Positions 20,207 through 29,290 of a stretch of 64,000 nucleotides of DNA are shown piece by piece. How positions within the stretch are numbered: the stretch's first letter is position 1; the number at the start of each line of letters is the position of its first letter. The stretch spans positions 186,001 to 250,000 of the forward strand of contig CAWGIX010000013.1 of NCBI GenBank assembly GCA_963822705.1, given 5' to 3'. The position numbers were made by a program, and so were the translations under genes. The notes beneath the pieces are model-generated. The model had not been told where the DNA came from. It was given only the letters and a program-made list of their open reading frames with translations, and did no database searches. Origin of the DNA: CAVRQM01 sp963822705 (GTDB lineage: Bacteria; Pseudomonadota; Alphaproteobacteria; Acetobacterales; Acetobacteraceae).

Positions 20207-20410
20207 GTGCAAGTCGTGGTGCGTGACAACAATGTCGACCAGGCGCTGAAAGCGCTCAAGAAGAAGATGCAGCGGGAGGGTGTGTTCCGGGAGATGAAGC
20301 TGCGCCGGCATTTCGAGAAGCCGTCCGAGCGCCGCGCCCGCGAGGCCGCCGAGGCGGTCCGCCGCGCCCGCAAGATGGAGCGCAAGCGGCTGGAACGCGA
20401 AGGTTTCTGA
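20207..20410 (+). CDS. rpsU: 30S ribosomal protein S21
   Basis: A 67-residue basic protein beginning VQVVVRDNNVDQALKALKKK, then EGVFREMKLRRHFEKPSERR, which is the S21 sequence of alphaproteobacteria. The GTG at 20207 is chosen because the homologous start is at this position and an AAAGGAGA site lies about ten bases upstream; a much longer open frame upstream is antisense to def. Promotes initiation by stabilising 16S rRNA binding to mRNA. Confidence 0.95.
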   Translation: MQVVVRDNNVDQALKALKKKMQREGVFREMKLRRHFEKPSERRAREAAEAVRRARKMERKRLEREGF

Positions 20411-20476
20411 CTTTGTTGGACCGCCGGGGCCGCACAGACGCGGCAACCCGGCCAGCCCCATGTTACGGCTAAGGAC

Positions 20477-20843
20477 CTAGCCCCGCTTCGGCTGCCACAG
20501 CCCCAGGGTTGCCCCGGTCGGATCGCTGAGGATCGAGAGCGATCCGGCGCCCGTAACCTCCATGACGTCGCGGATCACCGTGGCCCCGAGATTTCGCGCC
20601 TTGTCGGTAGCCGCACGAATGTCGTCCACCAGCACGTAAGGCAGCCACATCGAGGGTGCGCCCGGCATCGGGATGCTTCATCATGCCCCCGCCGGTGCCT
20701 TCGCCGACATTGATCATGGTGTAGGTCATGCCTCCGCCCATGTCCTCGTCCTTCAAGGTCCAGCCGAACAGCGACGTGTAGAACGACTTTGCGCGGTCCA
20801 CGTCGGTGGTGTTGAGCTCGACGTGGACGAAAGGGTGGGCCAT
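20477..20843 (-). CDS. VOC-family (glyoxalase-like) protein, frameshifted
   Basis: Single-domain VOC protein of about 121 residues. The first part reads MAHPFVHVELNTTDVDRAKS, FYTSLFGWTLKDEDMGGGMT and GGGMMKHP; the rest continues in another frame as MPGAPSMWLPYVLVDDIRAA and SILSDPTGATLGLWQPKRG. Removing one base from a three-base run (GGG on the plus strand, 20670-20672) gives the family motif KHPMPGAPSMWLPYV. Lies convergent with rpsU and divergent from the DUF3311 gene. Substrate unknown. Confidence 0.85.
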
Positions 20844-20973
20844 CTCGGTATCTCCCTGCTGTGTATGCCCGGGCGCAAACTCCGCCGCCGCTCTGCTCTG
20901 TCAAGTTCATTGTGGCCGCCCCGGGCAACGCTTGCGCGCCCCCGCCCCGTCCGCCATCGTCCCCGCAAGGGAA

Positions 20974-21156
20974 ATGGAAACTAAGCCGATGCGCTGGCTC
21001 CTGCTGCTGCCCTTCGTCTGTCTGCTCTGGCCGCCGCTGTATAACCGCATCGAGCCGGCCCTGTTCGGCTTTCCGTTCTTCTACTGGTACCAGCTGGCCT
21101 GGATTCCGGGCGGGATGGTACTGATGTGGATCGTCTGGCGGAGCGAGCGGCAGTGA
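20974..21156 (+). CDS. DUF3311 small membrane protein
   Basis: A 60-residue two-helix membrane protein (RWLLLLPFVCLLWPPLYNRI, then PALFGFPFFYWYQLAWIPGG). DUF3311 proteins are usually encoded directly before a sodium:solute symporter, as here, and are assumed to be its small partner. The stop overlaps the symporter's GTG start (GTGA). The start could be 20974 or the internal ATG at 20989. Confidence 0.87.
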   Translation: METKPMRWLLLLPFVCLLWPPLYNRIEPALFGFPFFYWYQLAWIPGGMVLMWIVWRSERQ

Positions 21157-22631
21157 CCGTCGGCCGCATCGACCCTGTGGCACTCGGGGTCTTCCTGTTC
21201 TTCTTCGCGCTGGTCGCCGCGATGGGGTTCGTCGCCGCGCGCTGGCGCAAGCCGGAGACCCTGGCGCACCTGGACGAGTGGGGGCTCGGCGGACGGCAGT
21301 TTGGCACCTGGATCACCTGGTTCCTGCTCGGCGGCGACCTGTACACCGCCTACACCATGATCGCCGTGCCGGCCCTGGTGTATGGAGCCGGCGCTTACGG
21401 GTTCTTCGCCGTTCCGTACACGGTGATCATGTATCCGCTGGTGTTCCTCATCATGCCGCGGCTGTGGGACGTGGCGCGTCGCGCCGGCTACGTCACCGCG
21501 GCGGACCTGGTGCATGGCCGCTACGGCTTGCGCCCGCTGGAGCTGGCGGTGGCGATCACCGGTGTGCTGGCAACCATGCCCTACATCGCACTGCAACTGG
21601 TGGGCATGCGGGTGGCGTTCGTGGCGCTCGGCCTGCCACCGGAGATTTCGCTGTTCTTGGCGTTCCTGGTGCTCGGGGTGTTCACCTACTCGTCGGGCCT
21701 GCGCGCGCCGGCGCTGATCGCGTTCGTCAAGGACGGCATGATCTACATCGTGGTGATCGCGGCGGTGCTGCTGATCCCGGCGCGGTTCGGCGGCTACGGC
21801 GCGATTTTCCAGGCCGCCGACGCCGCCTTCAAGGCCAAGGGCGGTTCGGCCGCCCTGTTGCTGGCGCCATCGCAGATGTTGCTCTATCCGACGCTGGCGC
21901 TGGGCTCGACTTTGGCGCTGTTCATGTATCCGCACTCGCTCACCGGGATTTTTGCCGCCAGCAGCGGCGAGACCATCAAGCGCAACGCCATGCTGCTGCC
22001 GCTGTACTCCCTCCTGCTCGGGCTGTTGGCGCTGATGGGCTACATGGCCATCGCCGCCGGCATAAAAGTCCAGAACACCAGCGAAGCGGTACCGGCGTTG
22101 ATCTCGTACGCATTCCCGCCCTGGTTCGCAGGATTCGCCTTTGCCGCCATCGCCATCGGCGCGTTGGTGCCGGCGGCGATGATGTCGATCGGCGCCGCCA
22201 ATCTGTTCACCCGCAATTTCTGGAAAGCCTATGTGGACCCGGCGGTGACCGATGCCGGCGAGGCCCAGGTCGCGAAAATCACCAGTTCGATGGTGAAGGT
22301 CGGAGCGCTGGCCTGCATCCTGTTCCTACCGCTCCAGTTCGCGCTCGACCTGCAGTTGCTGGGCGGGATTTGGATCATGCAGACCTTCCCCGCCGTCGTA
22401 TTCGGGCTGTTCACGAACTGGTTCAAGGGCCGGGCGCTGCTGATCGGCTGGATCGTGGGATTCGGCGGAGGCACCTATTCGTTCTTCGTGCTCGACAATT
22501 TCAAGCCCGCCCACGTGCTTGCCGGCTACCCGATCTACACCGGCCTGCTTGCGTTCGTGGCCAACGTCGTGGTCGCCGCGGCATTGTCCGCGGTGCTGCC
22601 GGCTCGCGCGCCGCGCGCACTTCAGGCGTAG
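21153..22631 (+). CDS. Sodium:solute symporter family transporter
   Basis: A 492-residue protein with about 13 hydrophobic helices, beginning VTVGRIDPVALGVFLFFFAL. SSS-family features include WGLGGRQFGTWITWFLLGGD, TAYTMIAVPALVYGAGAYGF, AADLVHGRYGLRPLELAVAI and LFMYPHSLTGIFAASSGETI. The ligand cannot be read from sequence; the neighbouring sugar-acid enzymes downstream suggest a carboxylate or sugar acid. The GTG start is fixed by the four-base overlap with the DUF3311 gene. Confidence 0.92.
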   Translation: MTVGRIDPVALGVFLFFFALVAAMGFVAARWRKPETLAHLDEWGLGGRQFGTWITWFLLGGDLYTAYTMIAVPALVYGAGAYGFFAVPYTVIMYPLVFLIMPRLWDVARRAGYVTAADLVHGRYGLRPLELAVAITGVLATMPYIALQLVGMRVAFVALGLPPEISLFLAFLVLGVFTYSSGLRAPALIAFVKDGMIYIVVIAAVLLIPARFGGYGAIFQAADAAFKAKGGSAALLLAPSQMLLYPTLALGSTLALFMYPHSLTGIFAASSGETIKRNAMLLPLYSLLLGLLALMGYMAIAAGIKVQNTSEAVPALISYAFPPWFAGFAFAAIAIGALVPAAMMSIGAANLFTRNFWKAYVDPAVTDAGEAQVAKITSSMVKVGALACILFLPLQFALDLQLLGGIWIMQTFPAVVFGLFTNWFKGRALLIGWIVGFGGGTYSFFVLDNFKPAHVLAGYPIYTGLLAFVANVVVAAALSAVLPARAPRALQA

Positions 22632-22870
22632 GCGGTCCGAACCTCGGGTAAGCGCAACGTCCGGAGTGTGCCCGTCGGGGCGCGGAGACTACGCCTGATG
22701 CGCCGTTGTGGAAGGCGCCCCGATGCAGACCGATCTGGAAATCCGAACCCGCGACTGGGTATCCCGCCGGGAATCACGGCCTGTCCAAAACACCCCCGCA
22801 ATTGACACCCCACCGCCCCTCGCCCACCCTGCCTTGGCCGCAAGCGGCGGCAGGGATCAGGGCGGAAACG

Positions 22871-24680
22871 ATGGCGACAGGCAACGGGCACGACAACGGC
22901 AGCGGCGCGCGCCGACTGCGCAGCCGGCGGTGGTTCGACGACCCGCACGACCCCGGCATGACCGCGCTGTATCTGGAACGCTACCTGAATTTCGGCCTGA
23001 CCCCGGAGGAGCTGCGCGGCACCAAGCCGGTGATCGGCATCGCCCAGACCGGCTCCGACCTGGCCCCCTGCAACCGCCACCACCTGCAACTGGCTCAGCG
23101 CGTGCGCGACGGCATCATTGCGGCCGGCGGCGTGCCGCTGGAATTCCCCATCCACCCGATCCAGGAGACCGGCAAGCGGCCGACCGCCGCCCTCGACCGC
23201 AACCTGGCCTACCTGTCGCTGGTCGAAGTGCTGCACGGCTACCCGATCGACGGCGTGGTGCTGACCACCGGCTGCGACAAGACCACGCCCGCCTGCCTGA
23301 TGGGTGCGGCCACCGTCAACATCCCCGCCATCGTGCTTTCCGGCGGGCCGATGCTGGACGGCTGGCACAACGGCAAGCTGGCCGGCTCGGGCATGGTGCT
23401 GTGGGACGGCCGCAAGCTGTACGCCGAGGGCAAGATCGACTACGAGCAGCTCATGGCGATGATCGTTTCGTCGGCGCCGTCCGTGGGGCACTGCAACACC
23501 ATGGGCACCGCACTGTCCATGAACAGTTTGGCCGAAGCGGTGGGCATGTCGCTCCCCGGCTGCGCCGCCATCCCCGGCCCGTACCGCGAGCGCGGACAGA
23601 TGGCCTACTACACCGGCAAGCGCATCGTGGAGATGGTGCACGAGAACCTGCGGCCATCCGACATCATGACCAAACAGGCTTTCGAGAACGCGGTGGTGGC
23701 GGCCGCCGCGCTCGGCGCTTCCTCCAACTGCCCGATCCACATGGTCGCCATCGCGCGGCACATGGGCGTGGACCACACGCTGGACGACTGGCAGCGTCTC
23801 GGTCCCGAAATCCCGCTGCTGGTGGACTGCCAGCCCGCCGGCCGCTTTCTGGGCGAGGCGTTTCATCGCGCCGGCGGCGTGCCGCAGGTGATGAAGGAGC
23901 TGCTTGCCGCCGGCAAGCTGCATGGCGACGTGCGCACCGTCTCTGGCAGAACGCTGGCCGAGGATCTGGCGACCGCCACCGGGCCGGTGGACCGCACCGT
24001 CATCCGCGCCTACGCACAACCGCTGAAGGATCACGCCGGCTACGTCGTGCTGTCCGGCAATCTGTTCGACAGCGCGGTAATGAAGACCAGCGTCATCGAC
24101 AAGGAGTTTCGCGACCGTTTCCTGTCCGATCCGGCGCACCCGAACGTGTTCGAGGGCAAGGCGGTGGTGTTCGAGGGGCCCGAGGATTATCATGCCCGCA
24201 TCGAGGACCCGGCGCTCGGTGCGGACGAGCACACCGTGCTGGTCATCCGCAACGTCGGTCCCGTCGGTTATCCCGGCTCGGCGGAGGTGGTGAACATGCA
24301 GCCGCCCGCATCACTGCTGCTGCGCGGGATCAACGCCCTTCCGACGATGGGCGACGGGCGCCAGAGCGGCACGTCCGGCTCGCCCTCGATCCTCAACGTC
24401 TCGCCCGGAGGCGGCGGTCGGCGGCGGCCTCGCCTTGCTGAAGACGGGCGACCGCATCCGTATCGACCTGAACCGGAACAAGGTGGACGTGCTGCTTGCG
24501 GACGGCGAGCTGGAGCAGCGCCGAAAGGCCTGGAAAAAACCGGAGCTGGACAACAAGACGCCGTGGGAGGGGATCTACCGCTCCCAGGTGGGCCAGCTTG
24601 GACAGGGCGCGTGCCTGGAGCCGGCGACCGCCTACGTCAACATTATCGAGACGCGCGGCGAGAGCCGGAATAACCACTGA
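22871..24680 (+). CDS. IlvD/Edd-family dehydratase, sugar-acid type (C-terminal frameshift)
   Basis: A 602-residue Fe-S dehydratase once one frame break is repaired. It starts MATGNGHDNG and continues SRRWFDDPHDPGMTALYLER, the opening typical of the sugar-acid subgroup (L-arabinonate, D-xylonate or L-fuconate dehydratases) rather than of dihydroxy-acid dehydratase itself. Cluster/Mg ligand motifs are GSDLAPCNRHH, TGCDKTTPACL and GHCNTMGTA. Near 24407 an extra G in CCCGG breaks the frame; the correct C-terminus (LALLKTGDRIRIDLN ... AYVNIIETRGESRNNH) is in the next frame. It overlaps the SDR start by one base. Substrate is inference. Confidence 0.88.
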
Positions 24681-25429
24681 TGGCCGGACGTCTGGACGGC
24701 AAGACGGCGTTCTGTACCGCGTCCGCCGCCGGCATCGGCCGCGCCTCGGCGATCGCGCTGGCCCAGCAGGGTGCCCGGGTAATCGCCACCGATCGCGATG
24801 TGGCGGGCATGGCCGGGCTGGAGACGCACGGCATCACCACCGCAAAACTCGACGTGCTCGATGCGGCGGGAATTTCTGCCGCCGCGCAAAAACACGGACC
24901 GGTGGACGTCCTGTTCAACTGCGCCGGCATCGTGCACCAGGGCACCGTGCTGGACGCCACCGAGGACGAGTGGCAGCTGGAAATGGACATCAACGCGCGC
25001 GGCATGTTCCGCACCATCCGCGCGTTCCTGCCCGGCATGATTGCTCACGGCGGCGGCGCCATCGTGAACATCGCCTCGGTCGCGAGCAGCGTCAAAGGCG
25101 TGCCCAACCGCTGCGTGTATGCGGCGAGCAAGGCGGCGGTGATCGGGCTGACCAAGTCCGTCGCGGCCGATTTCATCGGCAAGGGCGTTCGCTGCAACTG
25201 CATCTGCCCCGGCACCACGCAGTCGCCGAGCCTGGACGAACGCATCGCCGCGAATGCGGGCACGGCGGGCGGCGTGGAGGCGGCGCGTGCCGCGTTCGTG
25301 GCGCGCCAGCCGATGGGACGGCTCGGCACGGTGGAGGAGATGGCGGCGCTGGTGGTCTACCTGGCCAGCGACGAGGCGAGCTTCATGACCGGCCAGGCGA
25401 TCGTGATCGACGGGGGATATTCGCTCTGA
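24680..25429 (+). CDS. Short-chain dehydrogenase, 2-keto-3-deoxy-L-fuconate dehydrogenase-like
   Basis: A 249-residue classical SDR. The Rossmann motif TASAAGIGRASAIALAQQGA, NCAG near residue 81, catalytic Ser (NIASVASS), YxxxK (YAASKAAVIGLTKSVAAD) and ICPGTTQSPSLDERI are all present. The overall sequence (GVPNRCVYAASKAAVIGLTK, RQPMGRLGTVEEMAALVVYL) is close to what is known of 2-keto-3-deoxy-L-fuconate and related dehydrogenases. Start overlaps the dehydratase stop (TGATG), so both are one operon: dehydration followed by NAD-dependent oxidation. Substrate identity is inferred. Confidence 0.88.
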   Translation: MAGRLDGKTAFCTASAAGIGRASAIALAQQGARVIATDRDVAGMAGLETHGITTAKLDVLDAAGISAAAQKHGPVDVLFNCAGIVHQGTVLDATEDEWQLEMDINARGMFRTIRAFLPGMIAHGGGAIVNIASVASSVKGVPNRCVYAASKAAVIGLTKSVAADFIGKGVRCNCICPGTTQSPSLDERIAANAGTAGGVEAARAAFVARQPMGRLGTVEEMAALVVYLASDEASFMTGQAIVIDGGYSL

Positions 25430-25505
25430 CCGGCCTCTGCTGAGCTCTGCCCGTCGGGGCGGCTCAACCCTGGCCTCGGTAACTGATGGGCTGGCGACGC
25501 TACGA

Positions 25506-26468
25506 TCAGATGCGCCGGCCGCCGATCCAGGTGCGGTCGTCGGGATAATCCGCTTCGCTGCGGTCGGGCCAGAACGCACGCAGCACCGCGCGCTGGAATT
25601 GCAGATAACCCATGCTCGGCGGCTGCATCCCGCGTGCGGTGAACAGCCGGTCGTGCAGCGCCGGCAGGCGGTGGAACGGCACGCCCGGAAAGGCGTGATG
25701 CGCGGTGTGATACTGCATGTTCCAGCACAGCCAGCGCATCACTCGGTTCGTGCGCGTGCTTCTCGTGTTTTCCAGAATGTTGGAATCGTGCGCCAAGCCC
25801 AGATGCTCGATCGTGTTCTGCAACTGGTGCGCCGCCTTGGTCAGCAGCATCGGCGCGAGCCAGTAGGTCACCGCGGCCCAGCTCCCCGCGGCCACCGAGA
25901 TCGCCGCGATCGCGGCATAGCCCGCCAAGTGCCAGCGCGCCTCGAGCACCAGTTCCGCGCGCCGGGCCGCCGGAATGTAAGGCTCGGTGACGCGGCCCGC
26001 CGCGAACCGCAGGATGCGCTGAATGCGCGTGCTCCAGTATGTCGGCCCCAGTAGCCAGAGCATGTAGGAGCGGAAATCGTAGCGCTCGCGTGCCAGCTCC
26101 CCGTCGCGGTCCCAGTCCTGCGTGTGCCGGTGGTGGGCGATGTGCTGCAGCTGGTCAAAAGTGCGCGGAAACAGCAGCACGAAACCGAACAGCCGGCCGA
26201 AAAACTCGTTCGGCCAGCGGGTGCGAAACACCGTCCAGTGGCTCAGCTCGTGCTGACCGGCATAAAGAAAGTTTATCAGCACGCCGTGGACGACGAACAC
26301 CGGCACTGCCCAGAAACTGCCCCAGGTTGCGTAGAGCAGGCACCCGGTGGCGGCGATCGCGCCCAGGTGCGAGGCGACCTGCACCGTGCCCGCGCGGTCC
26401 GAGGGCGCGCACAGGGTACGCAGCGTGGCCCCGTCGATCAGGTCCCGGCGCGCAAAAACCTCCTGCAT
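25506..26468 (-). CDS. Fatty acid desaturase family membrane protein
   Basis: A 320-residue di-iron membrane enzyme with three histidine boxes: HELSHW, HHRHTQ and QYHTAHH. Hydrophobic segments are at about residues 38-75 and 190-225. The start at 26468 (MQEVFARRDLIDGATL) has GGAGG seven bases upstream; the longer frame starting at 26513 lacks this. Substrate could be a fatty acid or another lipid. Last gene of a minus-strand run aroKB - MBL - desaturase. Confidence 0.9.
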   Translation of the reverse strand: MQEVFARRDLIDGATLRTLCAPSDRAGTVQVASHLGAIAATGCLLYATWGSFWAVPVFVVHGVLINFLYAGQHELSHWTVFRTRWPNEFFGRLFGFVLLFPRTFDQLQHIAHHRHTQDWDRDGELARERYDFRSYMLWLLGPTYWSTRIQRILRFAAGRVTEPYIPAARRAELVLEARWHLAGYAAIAAISVAAGSWAAVTYWLAPMLLTKAAHQLQNTIEHLGLAHDSNILENTRSTRTNRVMRWLCWNMQYHTAHHAFPGVPFHRLPALHDRLFTARGMQPPSMGYLQFQRAVLRAFWPDRSEADYPDDRTWIGGRRI

Positions 26469-26540
26469 GGCAACCTCCTGGCCCCAGAATGGACCTTCGC
26501 CGGCCCGGCGCAAGGCGCGCGGCCTGAGCTTCGTGGAAAT

Positions 26541-27359
26541 TCAGAACGTGACCGCCGGCCCGGTCGGTTCGGGAGTCCGCAGATTGCTGCGGCTTGCGGT
26601 GTAGGCATCGATGATTGCGTGCAGGCGCTCGCGGCCAAAAGGGCGCTTGTGGCCGCCGTGGACCACGCGTACCGGCAACTCGCGCAACCGTGCCATGGTG
26701 CGCAAGTAAGTCGGAATATGCGCGCCCTCCAGCGTATCGACCAGAATGCCGTCATAGACCGCGTCGCCGGCAATCAGCGTGCCCGTCGCTGCCTCCCACA
26801 AGGCGATGCTGCCGGGAGAGTGGCCGGGCAGATGCAGCACCTCGAAGCGCCGCGTGCCTAGGTCGATCACGTCGCCCTCATCCACTGTCCGGGTCGCCCG
26901 TGCGCCCTCGAACCGATGCCCCGCCACGTCGTAGCCCGAATACGGCACCGCATCGACCATCAGTCCCTCGGTGGAAAATCCGGCGGCGCGAAATTCCGCC
27001 AGCATCGAGTCCGGCAGGCTTGCATAGCTCAGCCCCACCGGCCCGCCCGGACGTTCGAGCCGCGCCCGTTCCATTGGATGGACGATGATCTCGCAATCCG
27101 CGAACTCGGGGTGGCCGCCGATATGGTCGATATGGCTGTGCGTGGTGAACAGTTTTGTCGGCCGGTCCGTCAGCCCCGAGACGGCGGCGCGCAGGCGGCC
27201 GACGCCCATGCCGGTGTCCACCAGCAGATCGTATTTCTGGCCGCGCACGAGAAAAATGTTCGCGCGCCACAGCCGGGCCAGGTGCGGTTCGCTCAGCATG
27301 ATGATGCCGTCGTCGACCGTCTCGACGCTGAACCAGGGGTCTGCGACCGGCAGCACCAT
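26541..27359 (-). CDS. MBL-fold metallo-hydrolase
   Basis: A 272-residue metallo-beta-lactamase-fold hydrolase with the metal motif THSHIDHIGG near residue 73, LHLPGHSPGSIALW near residue 175 and the Asp bridge LIAGDAVYDG. Substrate unknown. Its ATG overlaps the aroKB stop (TGATG), so it is translationally coupled to the fusion gene. Confidence 0.92.
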   Translation of the reverse strand: MVLPVADPWFSVETVDDGIIMLSEPHLARLWRANIFLVRGQKYDLLVDTGMGVGRLRAAVSGLTDRPTKLFTTHSHIDHIGGHPEFADCEIIVHPMERARLERPGGPVGLSYASLPDSMLAEFRAAGFSTEGLMVDAVPYSGYDVAGHRFEGARATRTVDEGDVIDLGTRRFEVLHLPGHSPGSIALWEAATGTLIAGDAVYDGILVDTLEGAHIPTYLRTMARLRELPVRVVHGGHKRPFGRERLHAIIDAYTASRSNLRTPEPTGPAVTF

Positions 27360-29080
27360 CAGTCCGTGCAGCCCTCGTCGCGCAGCAGAGACAACACTGC
27401 TTCCTGCGGCACGTCAGCGCTGGCAAAAGCCTCGCCGATGCCGCGGGCCAGCACAAAAGTCAGGTTCCCGTCGCGCATCTTCTTGTCGCGGCGCATCAGC
27501 TCCAGCAGCCGCGATGCCGACAATTTTCTGTCCAATTCGGTAATTGTCGTGGGCAGGCCGACCGACGCCAGGTGCGCCACCGCCCGCTCGGCATCGGCTA
27601 GCGCACAATGGCCGAGGCGCACCGAGAGGCGCATCGCGAGCCCGATCCCGATTGCCACCGCCTCGCCGTGCAAAATGGCGCCGTAGCCCAGCTCCGCTTC
27701 CAGCGCGTGCCCAAATGTGTGGCCCAGATTTAGCAAAGCCCGGCCGCCGGCGGCGCGCTCCTCCCGCTCGTCGTCGCCCACGACCGCCGCCTTGAAAGCA
27801 CAGGCCCGCACGATCGCCTCGGCCTGCGCGGCGCGGTCGCCCCGTACCACGGCGTGCCCGTTCGCTTCGCACCAAGCGAAAAACTCGGCATCGCCAATCA
27901 GGCCGGCTTTGGCGATCTCGGCGTAGCCGGCGCGCAGCTCGCGGGCGGGCAGGGTGCCCAGGGTCGCCGTATCCGCCAGCACCATGCGCGGCTGGTGAAA
28001 GGCGCCAACCAAATTCTTGCCGTGCGCTGTGTTGATGCCGGTCTTGCCGCCGACCGAACTGTCGACCTGCGCCAGCAGCGTGGTCGGCGCCTGCACGAAC
28101 GGCAGGCCGCGCAGCGTGGCCGCCGCGGCAAAGCCGGCCAGGTCGCCGATCACGCCGCCGCCCAGCGCGATCACCGTGGTCCGCCGCTCGACGCCGCTCT
28201 CCAGCAGATCCCCCACCAGGCGCTCGAAAGTGGCGAAATTCTTTGAAGCCTCGCCGGGCCGCACGGTGATGGATCGCGCGTCAACACCGGTCTCGGCCAA
28301 GCCGGCCAGCAGAGCCGGCAGATGCAGCGGGGCAACGGTCGCGTCGGCCACGATCACCGCGCGCCGCTGCGGCAGCACCGGCGCCAGCAGCGCCCCGGCC
28401 CGCGACAGCAGACCGCTCCCCACCACCACGTCGTAGCTGCCGCTCGGCACGCGCACCGGTACCCGGCGTGGCGGACGGAACGCCAGCAGCGCGTCCTGTA
28501 CCCGGGTGGTCGTGAGCTCCGGGTTGTCGTCGCCGCAATCCACCACGATGTCGGCCTCCGCGTAGATCGGACCGCGCTCGGCCAGGAGCCGGCGCAACAC
28601 CGCCTCGGGGTCGGCGCCGTTCAGCAACGGGCGGTGCGTCCGCCCGACCACGCGGCGCAGCAGCACGGGGAGCGCGCAGCGCAGCCACAGGCTGGTAGCC
28701 TCCGTCCGGATCAGCCGGCGCGTCTCGGTGTCCATGAACGCACCGCCGCCGGTGGCCAGCACCACCGGCGAGCCGGCCAGCAGCCGGCGGATCACGCGGC
28801 GCTCGCCGTCGCGGAACGCGGGCTCGCCGTAGCGGCCGAAAATCTCCGCAATAGTGCGGCCGGCCGCCAGCTCGATCTCCGCATCGGCGTCGCGAAACGG
28901 CATGCCCATGCGCGCCGCCAGCCGCCGCCCGATCGCGGTCTTGCCTGATCCCATCAGGCCCACCAGCACGATGCTGCGCCGGCCAGCCTCCGCCAGCGGC
29001 ACGGAACGAGGCAAGACTGTGCCGGATTGTGGTGAGACCGGCGGTTCGCCCGTCGCAAGCAGGGCGGAGTTGCGCATCAT
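27359..29080 (-). CDS. aroKB: Bifunctional shikimate kinase / 3-dehydroquinate synthase
   Basis: A natural fusion of two shikimate-pathway enzymes that catalyse steps 5 and 2. N-terminal AroK domain: P-loop VLVGLMGSGKTAIGRRLA, GYEP-like FGRYGEPAFRDGERRV, ATGGGAFMD and RTHRPLL. C-terminal AroB domain from about residue 205: KNFATFERL, IALGGGVIGDLAGFAAA, QAPTTLLAQVDSSVGGKTGI, ALLNLGHTFGHALE and LMRRDKKMRDG. Length 573 if translation starts at the MM pair (29080); an upstream ATG at 29116 would add 12 residues. The start is uncertain. Divergent from the 48-residue microprotein. Confidence 0.95.
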   Translation of the reverse strand: MMRNSALLATGEPPVSPQSGTVLPRSVPLAEAGRRSIVLVGLMGSGKTAIGRRLAARMGMPFRDADAEIELAAGRTIAEIFGRYGEPAFRDGERRVIRRLLAGSPVVLATGGGAFMDTETRRLIRTEATSLWLRCALPVLLRRVVGRTHRPLLNGADPEAVLRRLLAERGPIYAEADIVVDCGDDNPELTTTRVQDALLAFRPPRRVPVRVPSGSYDVVVGSGLLSRAGALLAPVLPQRRAVIVADATVAPLHLPALLAGLAETGVDARSITVRPGEASKNFATFERLVGDLLESGVERRTTVIALGGGVIGDLAGFAAAATLRGLPFVQAPTTLLAQVDSSVGGKTGINTAHGKNLVGAFHQPRMVLADTATLGTLPARELRAGYAEIAKAGLIGDAEFFAWCEANGHAVVRGDRAAQAEAIVRACAFKAAVVGDDEREERAAGGRALLNLGHTFGHALEAELGYGAILHGEAVAIGIGLAMRLSVRLGHCALADAERAVAHLASVGLPTTITELDRKLSASRLLELMRRDKKMRDGNLTFVLARGIGEAFASADVPQEAVLSLLRDEGCTD

Positions 29081-29143
29081 GGAATGCAAGGCTAGCACAG
29101 CACGGCTCGCCGCCAAGCCGGCGCCTCCGCCCCACGGAACGCC

Positions 29144-29290
29144 ATGCGCCGATTCTTCCTGCTGGTCCTGCTATTGGGCTTCGTGATCGTTGCCGTCGGC
29201 ATGGTCATGCTGGGCGCCTTCCCGCCGGCGCCGCACATCAAGCCGGTCGAAAAAGTGCTGCCGAACGACCGTTTCTCGCATGGAACGTAG
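29144..29290 (+). CDS. 48-residue membrane microprotein upstream of xerD
   Basis: One N-terminal membrane helix (MRRFFLLVLLLGFVIVAVGM) then a short periplasmic tail APHIKPVEKVLPNDRFSHGT. Overlaps the xerC/D-type gene by eleven bases in another frame, as small genes with conserved VEKVLPNDRF tails often do in Rhodospirillales (from memory). It is shorter than gene-finder cutoffs. Function unknown. Confidence 0.68.
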   Translation: MRRFFLLVLLLGFVIVAVGMVMLGAFPPAPHIKPVEKVLPNDRFSHGT

